DNA from: JABFRJ01 sp031374735
Lineage (GTDB): Bacteria; Pseudomonadota; Alphaproteobacteria; Rhizobiales; Hyphomicrobiaceae
Assembly: GCA_031374735.1 (NCBI GenBank)
Contig: JANMGQ010000237.1
Span: forward strand, 1-64,000
Length of the DNA: 64,000 nucleotides
Direction of reading: 5' to 3'
The notes beneath the pieces are model-generated. The model made no database searches. It had not been told where the DNA came from and was given only the letters and a program-made list of their open reading frames with translations. The translations under genes were made by a program, and so were the position numbers. This document shows positions 26,570 to 34,512 of the stretch, one piece after another (position 1 is the first letter of the stretch; each line of letters opens with the position of its first letter).

Positions 26570-26646
26570 TGGTACCACCTCTCGGGCTTGAACCGAGGAC
26601 CTCCGGTTCCACAAACCGGCGCTCTAACCAACTGAGCTAAGGTGGC
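26570..26646 (-). tRNA. tRNA-His (GTG), alphaproteobacterial type
   Basis: The minus-strand cloverleaf is complete: acceptor GCCACCT/AGGTGGT, D-arm with AGTTGGTTA loop, anticodon loop TTGTGGA with anticodon GTG, T-loop TTCAAGC, and encoded CCA at the 3' end. The base before G1 in the gene is T, so G-1 is not encoded; position 72 is T (G1:U72 wobble) and the discriminator is A73. This combination is the derived tRNA-His known from a large alphaproteobacterial group. Confidence 0.95.
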
Positions 26647-26788
26647 AAAGTTTCACGTGCGGGTTCTTTAGTCGCTGCAGCCGGGTCTGCCAAGCCCTCA
26701 TTGACGGGGTTCACCGGCGGCTCGGATGGCTGGGCAACCCGCCACCTTGACCGTCGCGTCCGGCGTGCGATGTGTGCACACACCCGGT

Positions 26789-28048
26789 ATGAGCAGCTCC
26801 ATGACCCATGACGTGATTATCCTCGGCGCCGGCATGATTGGCATCTCAGCAGCGTTGCACCTGCAAAAGCGTGGCCGCAGCGTCGCCCTCATCGACCGGC
26901 GCGGGCCCGCGGAAGAGACGAGCTATGGCAACGCGGGCATTATCCAAGTTGAAGGGGTGGTGCCGTACCCGTTTCCAAAGCAGCTCAGCAAAATCGCAAA
27001 GTACGCCTTCAACATGCTGCCCGAGGCACATTTGCATTACTCGGCCTTGCCGAGCATCGCGCCTTGGTTGATCCGCTACTACTTCGCCTCCAGCGAGGAG
27101 GGCATGGCGCGGACCGCGCGCGGCGCCAAGCCGATCGTCGAGCGCTGCATCGTCGAGCACGAGGCGTTGATGCGGGAAGCCGGCATCGAAAGCATGCTGC
27201 GCCGCACGGGCTATTTGCGGCTTTATCGCACGCAGGAGGCCATCGATGTCGCCGTCGCCAAGGAAACCATCGACCGGGAGAAATACGGGGTGAATTTCAA
27301 GCCGGTGGATGGCCGTGGCGTTGAGGAGATCGAGCCGCACCTGCTTGAGAAGTTTGCAGGTGGCCTGTTCATGCCTGATCCCGTGAGCGTGCCGGATCCG
27401 GGCGCTGTGGGGCGCGCCTATGCCGAGTTGTTCAAGAAAAACGGCGGCGCCTTCTATCGGGGTGAGGCGCGCACGCTGGAGCGCTCCAATAGTGGTGATT
27501 GGGTCGTGCAGACGGCCGATGGGCCGATCTCTGGAAAACAGGCCGTCATCGCTATGGGCCCGTGGTCTGACGACATGGTCGCCAAATTCGGCTTCAAGGT
27601 GCCGATGGGCGTCAAGCGTGGCTATCACATGCACTACAAGGCCAAAGGCAATGCGACGCTCAATCGGCCAGTCCTCGACACCGACAACGGCTATGTGCTG
27701 GTTGCGATGACCAAAGGCATCCGGCTGACCACCGGCGCGGAATTCGCCAAGCGTGATGCGCCACCAACACCTGTACAACTTGATCGCGTCGAGCCAAACG
27801 CGCGCAAGCTGTTCCCGCTCGAAGACCGCGTTGAGGAAACGCCCTGGATGGGCCGGCGTCCGTGCCTGCCGGATATGCTGCCAGCCATCGGGCCGGTTCC
27901 CGGCAACACGGGCCTGTGGGCCGACTTCGGCCACCACCACCTCGGCTTCACGATGGGGCCCGTAACGGGGCGTCTGCTGGCCGAAATGATGACGGGCGAG
28001 ACGCCGTTTACTGACCCCGCGCCCTATCGACCCGATCGCTTCGCCTAA
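26789..28048 (+). CDS. FAD-dependent D-amino-acid dehydrogenase-like oxidoreductase (DadA family)
   Basis: 419 residues from ATG 26789. DAO fold: FAD-binding VIILGAGMIGISAALHL at the N-terminus, VVQTADGPISGKQAVIAMGPW in the middle and WADFGHHHLGFTMGPVTGRL at the end. DadA-type enzymes oxidise D-amino acids at the membrane; several alphaproteobacterial paralogues act on other amines. It converges with the DegT gene, overlapping by four bases. Context beyond that does not fix the substrate. Confidence 0.8.
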   Translation: MSSSMTHDVIILGAGMIGISAALHLQKRGRSVALIDRRGPAEETSYGNAGIIQVEGVVPYPFPKQLSKIAKYAFNMLPEAHLHYSALPSIAPWLIRYYFASSEEGMARTARGAKPIVERCIVEHEALMREAGIESMLRRTGYLRLYRTQEAIDVAVAKETIDREKYGVNFKPVDGRGVEEIEPHLLEKFAGGLFMPDPVSVPDPGAVGRAYAELFKKNGGAFYRGEARTLERSNSGDWVVQTADGPISGKQAVIAMGPWSDDMVAKFGFKVPMGVKRGYHMHYKAKGNATLNRPVLDTDNGYVLVAMTKGIRLTTGAEFAKRDAPPTPVQLDRVEPNARKLFPLEDRVEETPWMGRRPCLPDMLPAIGPVPGNTGLWADFGHHHLGFTMGPVTGRLLAEMMTGETPFTDPAPYRPDRFA

Positions 28049-29256
28049 GCTGCGCTTGCCGCGAGTTCCTCGGCGATGATCGCTGCAATCACGTCGCAGT
28101 CGGGCACGGTCAAGCTCAGGGGGATGCGCATATCGCAGAGGCGGCCGAGGATTTCGGCGGTCTGAGATGGCGTGTGTGCGTCTTTTAGAAAGCGCCAGTG
28201 TTCTGACAGCGACGTGTAACCCGTTGGCGCACTGTTGCCGAACCACTTCAGGAACACGCCCCGGCTGCGGCACCCCTCCATGAAACGGCGAAAGGGCTGT
28301 TCATCGAGGCCATCGACCGAAAACTGGATCGAACTCTGCACATAGGCCTCGGCTTGGGGGCGTGCGGGCAGCCTGATGTTCGCGATGTTGCCAAGCCGTG
28401 CCGCGAGCCGATCATGGCGATCATTCCAAAGGCGTGCGCGCTCATCGAGCAACGGCAGCTGCGGGCGGACGATGGCCGCCACGAGGTTTGACATGCGCAT
28501 GGAATAGTTGGGCGTCACGTTTTTCCAGCGGGCGAAGACGGCGTCGGACGGCCGCCGGCGATGCTGGCCGTAAAGCATGTAGCTGCCGGAATAGAGGATG
28601 GCGCGGGCGGCGATGTCGTCGTCATTGGTGACGAGCAGCCCACCTTCGCCGCCGTTGGCGTGCTTGTAGGCCTGCAGGCTGAAGCAGCCGACCTTGCCTG
28701 ACGTGCCTGAAGGCTGGCCGGCCCAGGTGGCGCCCATCGTGTGCGCGCAATCCTCGATCACGGTGATGCCGTGCTTGTCGGCCAGGGCCATCAATGCGGT
28801 CATGTCGGCGCTGTGGCCGCGCATATGAGACAGCAGCAGATGCTTGGCGCCGCTGGCCACGGCTTTGCGTTCGAGATCGGCGAGATCGATGGTCAGATCC
28901 GCAGTGATTTCGACGAGGACATGTTCCGCGCCCGCGTGCGCAACGGCGCCAGGAACAGGCGCCAGCGTGAAGGCATTCATCAGCACCTTGTCGCCGGGCC
29001 TCACGCCGGAGCAGATCAACGCCAGATACATGGCGCTGCCACACGAGTTGACGGCGACGCAGTATTTTGTGCCGATCAACGTCGCGAAGTCGTCTTCCAG
29101 CAGCGACACATCGGAGGCGTCGTCAAGCGTCTCGCCGTAGCGATGCAGCCAGCCCGAGCGCAGCAGGTCGTTCACGCGCGCGATCCCGGCCTCGGGGATA
29201 TCGGGCGGCTGCGAGAGGTCGCGCTGCAAACGGATTTGGACGTGATCGTCGTCCAT
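28045..29256 (-). CDS. DegT/DnrJ/EryC1-family PLP aminotransferase
   Basis: 403 residues. PLP-site features: internal-aldimine lysine K198 in FSLQAYKHANGGEGG and aspartate D169 in ITVIEDCAHTMGA, the family hallmarks. Members transaminate nucleotide-linked sugars, but this locus has no sugar-nucleotide genes. It lies three bases downstream of the HisD-like gene on the minus strand, apparently one transcript with it. Its substrate may therefore be the product of that dehydrogenase or something unrelated. Confidence 0.75.
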   Translation of the reverse strand: MDDDHVQIRLQRDLSQPPDIPEAGIARVNDLLRSGWLHRYGETLDDASDVSLLEDDFATLIGTKYCVAVNSCGSAMYLALICSGVRPGDKVLMNAFTLAPVPGAVAHAGAEHVLVEITADLTIDLADLERKAVASGAKHLLLSHMRGHSADMTALMALADKHGITVIEDCAHTMGATWAGQPSGTSGKVGCFSLQAYKHANGGEGGLLVTNDDDIAARAILYSGSYMLYGQHRRRPSDAVFARWKNVTPNYSMRMSNLVAAIVRPQLPLLDERARLWNDRHDRLAARLGNIANIRLPARPQAEAYVQSSIQFSVDGLDEQPFRRFMEGCRSRGVFLKWFGNSAPTGYTSLSEHWRFLKDAHTPSQTAEILGRLCDMRIPLSLTVPDCDVIAAIIAEELAASAA

Positions 29257-29259
29257 GGC

Positions 29260-30573
29260 TCAGCTCTCCACCGGCGTGCCGCGATCGTCGTTATGGCCTG
29301 GGAAGTACTTGTCGAGGCGAACATCGGCCGAGCGTGCGTGGGCTTCCATGCCTTCCGTGCGGGAGATGCGTGCGGTTGCGAGCGCCACGTCGCGCGAGCC
29401 CTCGCGGGTCATGCGCTGCCACGACAACGGCTTGAGGAACTTGTGCACCGATAGTCCCGCGGAATAGCGACCAGCGGCCTTGGTTGGCAGAATATGGTTA
29501 GGCCCCGTTGCCTTGTCGCCGTAGGCAACCGTCGTCTCCTCACCGAGGAATAGCGAACCGTAGTTGGTCAGGTTCGCGAGCCACCAGTCGAGGTCGCGCG
29601 CCTGCACCTGCAGATGCTCGCACGCGTAGGTGTCCGACACCTGCACGAGTTCCTCGCGCGTGTCGCACAACACGACCTCGCCATAGTCGCGCCAGGCCGC
29701 GGCGGCGGCGTCGCGCGCTGTCGGCGGCAGCGTTGCGACCAGCTCAGGAATGCGTTGCATGACCTTGTCGGCGAGCGCGCGCGACGTGGTCAGCACCCAG
29801 CCTGGGCTTTCATGTCCATGCTCGATCTGGCCGACGATGTCGGCAGCGACAATTTCGGGATCGGCCGTTTCATCACAGATAACGGCCACTTCCGAGGGCC
29901 CTGCAAATACGTCGATGCCGACTTGGCCAAACAGCATGCGCTTGGCTTCGGCGACGAACTTGTTGCCGGGGCCGACAATGACATCGGCCGGTTTGCCGGT
30001 GAACAGGCCTTGCGCCATGGCCGCGATCGCTTGCACGCCGCCAAGCGTCAGGATCACGTCAGCACCGGCGCGATGCATGGCATACAGCACGAACGGGTGA
30101 ATGCCTTCGCCGCGATAAGGGGCCGAGCCGGCAACGACGGTCTTCACGCCGGCCGCGCGCGCGGTGGCAATCGACATGTAGGCGGATGCGATGTGCGCGT
30201 AGCGGCCGGTCGGCACATAGCAACCGGCGACGTTGATCGGCACCATTTTCTGGCCGGTGATGACCCCCGGCGAAAGCTCAAGTTCAAAGTCATGGATGCT
30301 GGCACGCTGCGCATCGGCAAAGCGGCGGACGCGATCGGTGGCATAGTCGATGTCGCGTTTGAGGTGTGGGGCGAGATCCTTGGTGCGGCGCTCGATTTCG
30401 TCTTTTGTGACGAGGATGTCGCCCGACCACTTGTCCAGCTTGAGCGCATAATCGCGCACGGCCTGCTCGCCACCTTTTGCGATGGTGGCCAGCATCTCCT
30501 CGACAACAGCGCGCGCGTTGCCGCTTTCTGTCTCTGGCGTTTTCGCCGCGCGTTTCAGGTAGGTGATGGTCAT
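29260..30573 (-). CDS. HisD-family dehydrogenase, resembling (R)-sulfopropanediol dehydrogenase HpsN
   Basis: 437 residues from ATG 30573. Histidinol-dehydrogenase fold: VINPINVAGCYVPTG-like segment (MVPINVAGCYVPTGRYAHIAS), GPGNKFVAEAKRML, DVFAGPSEVAVICDE, the zinc-site VGQIEHGHESPG and the catalytic EHLQV. The opening MTITYLKRAAKTPE and lack of other his genes nearby make a specialised paralogue likelier than the biosynthetic HisD. HpsN of 2,3-dihydroxypropane-1-sulfonate catabolism is such a paralogue. Preceded by the palindromic element 30597-30818 and then the transporter operon. Function is inferred, not proven. Confidence 0.72.
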   Translation of the reverse strand: MTITYLKRAAKTPETESGNARAVVEEMLATIAKGGEQAVRDYALKLDKWSGDILVTKDEIERRTKDLAPHLKRDIDYATDRVRRFADAQRASIHDFELELSPGVITGQKMVPINVAGCYVPTGRYAHIASAYMSIATARAAGVKTVVAGSAPYRGEGIHPFVLYAMHRAGADVILTLGGVQAIAAMAQGLFTGKPADVIVGPGNKFVAEAKRMLFGQVGIDVFAGPSEVAVICDETADPEIVAADIVGQIEHGHESPGWVLTTSRALADKVMQRIPELVATLPPTARDAAAAAWRDYGEVVLCDTREELVQVSDTYACEHLQVQARDLDWWLANLTNYGSLFLGEETTVAYGDKATGPNHILPTKAAGRYSAGLSVHKFLKPLSWQRMTREGSRDVALATARISRTEGMEAHARSADVRLDKYFPGHNDDRGTPVES

Positions 30574-30596
30574 GGCTGTCTCATTGCTGCTCACGT

Positions 30597-30818
30597 CCCT
30601 CTCCCCTCACTTCAGAGGGGAGAGGGTGACATCGAACCTGCCCTGCGGGGCAGGTTCGATGTGGGTGAGGGGCAGCCGCTTGCTCGATCCTTCGCGCCGC
30701 ACGTGGTTCGCGAGCGGGCGGATTCCGACGGAGCAAGCAGCTGCCCCTCACCCGCGGTCGACCGCGCTGCGGCGCGCAGTCGACCTTTGCCCTCTCTCCC
30801 TGAAGAAGGGGGAGAGGG
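30597..30818. repeat. Large nested palindromic intergenic element
   Basis: At least four hairpins in 222 bases. 30597-30626: CCCTCTCCCC against GGGGAGAGGG. 30629-30662: a perfect 15-bp stem (ACATCGAACCTGCCC) with a 4-base loop. About 30664-30766: GTGAGGGGCAG with CTGCCCCTCAC, TTGCTC with GAGCAA. About 30770-30784: a GGTCGAC inverted pair. 30790-30818: CCCTCTCTCCC against GGGGGAGAGGG. Start and end are similar CCCTCTCC/GGAGAGGG units. It separates the binding-protein gene from the HisD-like gene and could attenuate read-through. Confidence 0.85.
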
Positions 30819-30830
30819 AAGTAGAGTGCT

Positions 30831-31871
30831 TTACTTGCCCATGGCGAAGTTGCGCAGCTTTTCGTCGGCCATGATGCGCTTCAGCACTTCGTCGGTGACG
30901 AAGCTCTTCGCGTCCGGTGCGGCTTGGATGGTGCCAACGCTCTGCAGGAACTCGCCGAGGCCCTTGAACCAGCCGTCGACGGTCGAGGCGCCGGAGGCGC
31001 GGTCGAACATCTTGACCTGTTCTTCGAGCGTGAACATCGGGCGGCGATCGATCTCAGCGTTGTGCGCCGTTGCTGGCAGCGTGACGCCGTCGCCCTTGTA
31101 GTACTTGTCCATCAGCGTGACGGCTTCAGCCCGGTTCGCCTTGATCCAGGTGACGCCGCGCAGGAACACGGCGAGGAACTTCGCCACCGCTTCCGGGTTC
31201 TCCTTCATATACTCTTCCCGCACGATGAGGTTGCCCGGCACGATCGCGCCCGCGTCTTTGCCGTTGCAGAGCGGCTCGGCTTTCAGACGCTCTTCGACGG
31301 TGTAGATGTTGGGCGCCCAGAGGCCCATCATCTTGCCTTCGCCCGAGGACATCCCGGAAATGATCTGCGCCTGCGCAAGGTTGACGACCTGCAGGTCGGT
31401 GCGTGGGATATTCCACTTCTTGAGGCAGCTGTTGAGCACGTAGTCGACGGTCGTGTTGACCGTGATCAGCACCTGCTTGCCCTTGAGGGCTGCTGCGGGA
31501 TTGGCCTTGATTTCAGCTGCATCGGCCGGACGCGCCATCAGGGCGTTGGTGGCGCTCTCGTCGTTGGTGATGCCGATCGTCTTGATGTTGAAGCGCACGG
31601 CGCCGAGCACGCCGGGGGCCGAGCCGGTACCGCCGACGTCCCACGTCTTGGCAGCGGAGGCGGCGATCTGTGGCGGGCCGGCAGGGAACGAGGAGAACGA
31701 CGGCTCGAGGCCAACCTCTTTCCACCAGCCCTTTTCCGTGCCGAGGAAGATCGGGAACAGCGAGTAGAGCGCCGGCTGTACCGAGATATTGATTTTGGTC
31801 GGTGCCTGCTGGGCGTTCGCCCCCGTGGCAAAAGCGAGCAGCGCGGCCGCTGCTGTGAGTGTCTTGCGCAT
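30831..31871 (-). CDS. NitT/TauT-type ABC transporter substrate-binding protein
   Basis: 346 residues from ATG 31871, behind AGGGAGA. Signal peptide (MRKTLTAAAALLAFATGANA, cleavage near AQ). Belongs to the SsuA/THI5-like periplasmic binding proteins (INISVQPALYSLFPIFLGTEKG, VNTTVDYVLNSCLKKWNI). The family carries nitrate, taurine, alkanesulfonates or other small organic anions; the sequence does not decide. Last gene of the permease-permease-ATPase-binding protein set. Confidence 0.85.
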   Translation of the reverse strand: MRKTLTAAAALLAFATGANAQQAPTKINISVQPALYSLFPIFLGTEKGWWKEVGLEPSFSSFPAGPPQIAASAAKTWDVGGTGSAPGVLGAVRFNIKTIGITNDESATNALMARPADAAEIKANPAAALKGKQVLITVNTTVDYVLNSCLKKWNIPRTDLQVVNLAQAQIISGMSSGEGKMMGLWAPNIYTVEERLKAEPLCNGKDAGAIVPGNLIVREEYMKENPEAVAKFLAVFLRGVTWIKANRAEAVTLMDKYYKGDGVTLPATAHNAEIDRRPMFTLEEQVKMFDRASGASTVDGWFKGLGEFLQSVGTIQAAPDAKSFVTDEVLKRIMADEKLRNFAMGK

Positions 31872-31939
31872 TTCAGTCTCCCTGTTGCGACGGTCCAACG
31901 CTCACATGATGGCTGGCCGTCTGTTGAAGGCTTGTAGAG

Positions 31940-32740
31940 TTAGTGGTCGCCCGTGCCGCCGGCGTCTTTGGACTTGAGAAGCTTCCAGACGTGCGAGCGC
32001 AGATGCACGAACGTTGGTAGATCCATGACCTCCTCGATCGCCATCCCCTCCCAGTTCTCCGCTTTGCGGTGCGATTTTATGTCCATCACCTCAAGCAGGC
32101 GGCCAGGTTTTTTGCCCATCACGACGACGCGGTCGGCGAGATAGACCGCTTCCTCGACGCCGTGCGTGATGAACAGCACGGTGCGCGGGTTCTTGCGTGC
32201 AAGACGCACGAGTTCCTCCTGCATGATGATGCGCGTTTGCGCGTCGAGCGCACCGAAGGGCTCGTCCATCAGCAACACGTCGGGCTGCATGACGTAGGCC
32301 CGTGCAATGGCGACGCGCTGCTGCATGCCGCCCGACAGCATATGCGGAAAACTCTCCTCATGGCCCTGCAATCCCATCAGCTCGACATAGTGCGCGATAG
32401 CCTCATCCATCTCCTTGCGCGGTGTGCCCTTGCACATCAGGCCAAAGCCGATGTTCTGGCGCACCGTCTTCCATGGCAACAGTGCGAACTGCTGGAACAC
32501 GACGGAGCGATCGGGGCCGGGCCGCTCGACCTCCTTGCCGCCGACTGTGACTGACCCGGTGGAGGGAAAATCGAGGCCGGCGGCCATGCGCATCAAGGTG
32601 GTCTTGCCGCAGCCGGAGGGGCCGACGACGGCGACGAACTCTTTCTCCTCGACCTTGAGGTCGATGTGGTCGAGGGCGAGGAACCCGGTCTTGGGATCGC
32701 CGAAACGTTTGGTGATAGCGGAGAAGACGATGTCGCTCAT
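31940..32740 (-). CDS. NitT/TauT-type ABC transporter ATPase
   Basis: 266 residues from ATG 32740. Walker A GPSGCGKTT, Q-loop VVFQQFALLPW, signature LSGGMQQRVAIARAY, Walker B LLMDEPFGALDAQTR, and the PGRL segment typical of TauB/SsuB/NrtD. Its ATG overlaps the second permease stop by four bases. It energises the two permeases encoded upstream. Confidence 0.9.
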   Translation of the reverse strand: MSDIVFSAITKRFGDPKTGFLALDHIDLKVEEKEFVAVVGPSGCGKTTLMRMAAGLDFPSTGSVTVGGKEVERPGPDRSVVFQQFALLPWKTVRQNIGFGLMCKGTPRKEMDEAIAHYVELMGLQGHEESFPHMLSGGMQQRVAIARAYVMQPDVLLMDEPFGALDAQTRIIMQEELVRLARKNPRTVLFITHGVEEAVYLADRVVVMGKKPGRLLEVMDIKSHRKAENWEGMAIEEVMDLPTFVHLRSHVWKLLKSKDAGGTGDH

Positions 32741-33552
32741 GTGGCCATGCCCCAACGCCGTTTGACTGCCGCCTCGGCGGCGCGCAGCGCCACGTCGATC
32801 AGGAACCCGACGAGGCCGATGCCGAGCATACCGGCCATAACCGTGGTCGTGCTGATGTTGCCCTGGCCCTGCACCATCAGGTAGCCGAGCCCCGCGCCGA
32901 CCACGATCAATTCAGACCCGACCAGCGACTGCCAGCCTAGGCCCGCCGAGACGCGCAAGCCCGCGATGATCGACGGAAACGCGCCGGGTATCAGCACGTG
33001 GCGCATGATCTGCGCACTGCTGGCACCCAGCGTTTGCCCGGCTTCGACAAAGCGCGTCTCAACCAGCCGCGCGCCGCGGTAGGCGCTGATCAGGCAGGGC
33101 GCAAACGAACCGACGAAGATGATCAGCAGCGGCCCGCCGATGCCGGTGCCGAACCACAAGGCTGCGAGCGGCACCCAGGCGAGTGGGGCGACGAAGCGGA
33201 CGGCGTCAAACAGCGGCGTTACGATCTCATCGAGCAGCCGATACCAACCCATCAGCAAGCCAAGTGGCACGCCAATGCCAACCGCAATAGCCCAGCCCAT
33301 CAGGAACCGCTGGATGCTGGCCAGCATATGCTGGTGATAAAGAAAGCCCGCGAACGGCGCGACGATCAGCTCCTGCAGTCGAAGCGCCACATCCAGGGGC
33401 GTTGGCAGGAAATGCTTCGGCATCACGCCGCTGACCGCAACGCCCGTCCAGACGCCAAACAGGAGCGCCACACCGAGCAGGCTCAGCAGCCAGAACTCGC
33501 CTGTCGGCACGACGGTCCCGGACGGGCCGAGGAAGTTTTTGTTTTTGATCAT
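32737..33552 (-). CDS. NitT/TauT-type ABC transporter permease
   Basis: 271 residues from ATG 33552, overlapping the first permease stop by four bases. Six predicted helices, with EAA-loop segment EAGQTLGASSAQIMRHVLIP docking to the ATPase. BPD_transp_1 family as in TauC/SsuC. Two different permeases in one operon imply a heterodimeric channel. Confidence 0.88.
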   Translation of the reverse strand: MIKNKNFLGPSGTVVPTGEFWLLSLLGVALLFGVWTGVAVSGVMPKHFLPTPLDVALRLQELIVAPFAGFLYHQHMLASIQRFLMGWAIAVGIGVPLGLLMGWYRLLDEIVTPLFDAVRFVAPLAWVPLAALWFGTGIGGPLLIIFVGSFAPCLISAYRGARLVETRFVEAGQTLGASSAQIMRHVLIPGAFPSIIAGLRVSAGLGWQSLVGSELIVVGAGLGYLMVQGQGNISTTTVMAGMLGIGLVGFLIDVALRAAEAAVKRRWGMAT

Positions 33553-34322
33553 AGGGCGGGCCGCCAGGAAATGACCCTGCGCTCGACGTGGCCGAGGACC
33601 CACGTGGTTGCCGCCCCGCAGATCGCGACCGCGGCCATGCCGACGAGGATCATGCCGGGATAGATGTCCTGTCCCGCGACGTTGAGCACGCGGCCAAGAC
33701 CGAAGAATGCGCCGACCAGCTCAGCTGCGACCAGTGTCGTCCACGACGCCTGGAGCGACAGGCGGAGCCCCGTGAAGATGTGCGGCATCGCCCCTGGCAC
33801 GACGACATGGCGGATGATCTGACCGGTCGAGGCACCTTGCGTGCGTGCGGCCGCGATCAGCACGGTATCGACCTGGCGAACGCCGGTGAATGTATTGATC
33901 ACATTCGGCACGAAGGCCGTCAGCCAAAGTGTGAAAATCTTGCCCGTGTCTCCGAGGCCGAACCAGACGATCGCAAGCGGAATCCAGGCCAGTGCCGGAA
34001 TGGGCCGCAGCAGCAGAAACGTCGGATTGAGCAGGATTTCGGCGCGCCGGCTCCAGCCCATCAGCAGGCCGAGCGGTACCCCTGTGATGATGGCGACCGC
34101 GAAGCCTTTTGCCACGAGTTGCAGGCTGTGCAGAGCCTGGACCCACAGCGTCCCCCCGGCAAAACCCTTGGTCATAATCTGCCATGCGGCCGTCCCGACA
34201 TCCTCAGGGCTCGGCAGGCGCAGCGGATTGATCAGGCGCAGACCCGTGGTTGACAGCCACCACACGGACAGCACGGTGACCAAGGTCACCAGCATCACGA
34301 TGCTTTGCCGACTGAGACGCAT
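33549..34322 (-). CDS. NitT/TauT-type ABC transporter permease
   Basis: 257 residues, first gene of the transporter operon. It has about six helices and an EAA segment AAARTQGASTGQIIRHVVVP, similar to its partner but clearly a different sequence, so the channel is probably a heterodimer. It begins 190 bases from the divergent LacI gene. Confidence 0.88.
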   Translation of the reverse strand: MRLSRQSIVMLVTLVTVLSVWWLSTTGLRLINPLRLPSPEDVGTAAWQIMTKGFAGGTLWVQALHSLQLVAKGFAVAIITGVPLGLLMGWSRRAEILLNPTFLLLRPIPALAWIPLAIVWFGLGDTGKIFTLWLTAFVPNVINTFTGVRQVDTVLIAAARTQGASTGQIIRHVVVPGAMPHIFTGLRLSLQASWTTLVAAELVGAFFGLGRVLNVAGQDIYPGMILVGMAAVAICGAATTWVLGHVERRVISWRPAL

Positions 34323-34453
34323 TCATCCTCCCCGATGAGAGCGGTCTCATTGGCTCAGGTTGCACAGCGACGGTCAAGTGCCCAAGAGAAGCGCATTAGG
34401 GATTTTCCATGCTTCAGTTTGTTCTTGCGGAGCCCGTCGCGGCGGTAACGACT

Positions 34454-34480
34454 TGTGCGCGAACGTGAAGTTCGCGCACA
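34454..34480. promoter_or_regulatory. Perfect 11-bp palindrome, probable LacI-type operator
   Basis: TGTGCGCGAAC (34454-34464) and GTTCGCGCACA (34470-34480) are exact inverted repeats around GTGAA. It lies 33 bases before the LacI-family start and 132 bases before the divergent transporter operon, the right position for an operator acting on either gene. LacI operators are palindromes of this kind; which gene is regulated is not shown. Confidence 0.7.
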
Positions 34481-34512
34481 TAGGCTTTGCGGACGGGATG
34501 ATTAAAAAGAGT

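Noticed and set aside
29260..30573. Calling this the histidine-biosynthesis hisD
   Set aside because: No his genes nearby, transporter context, and resemblance to HpsN-type paralogues; left as a family assignment.
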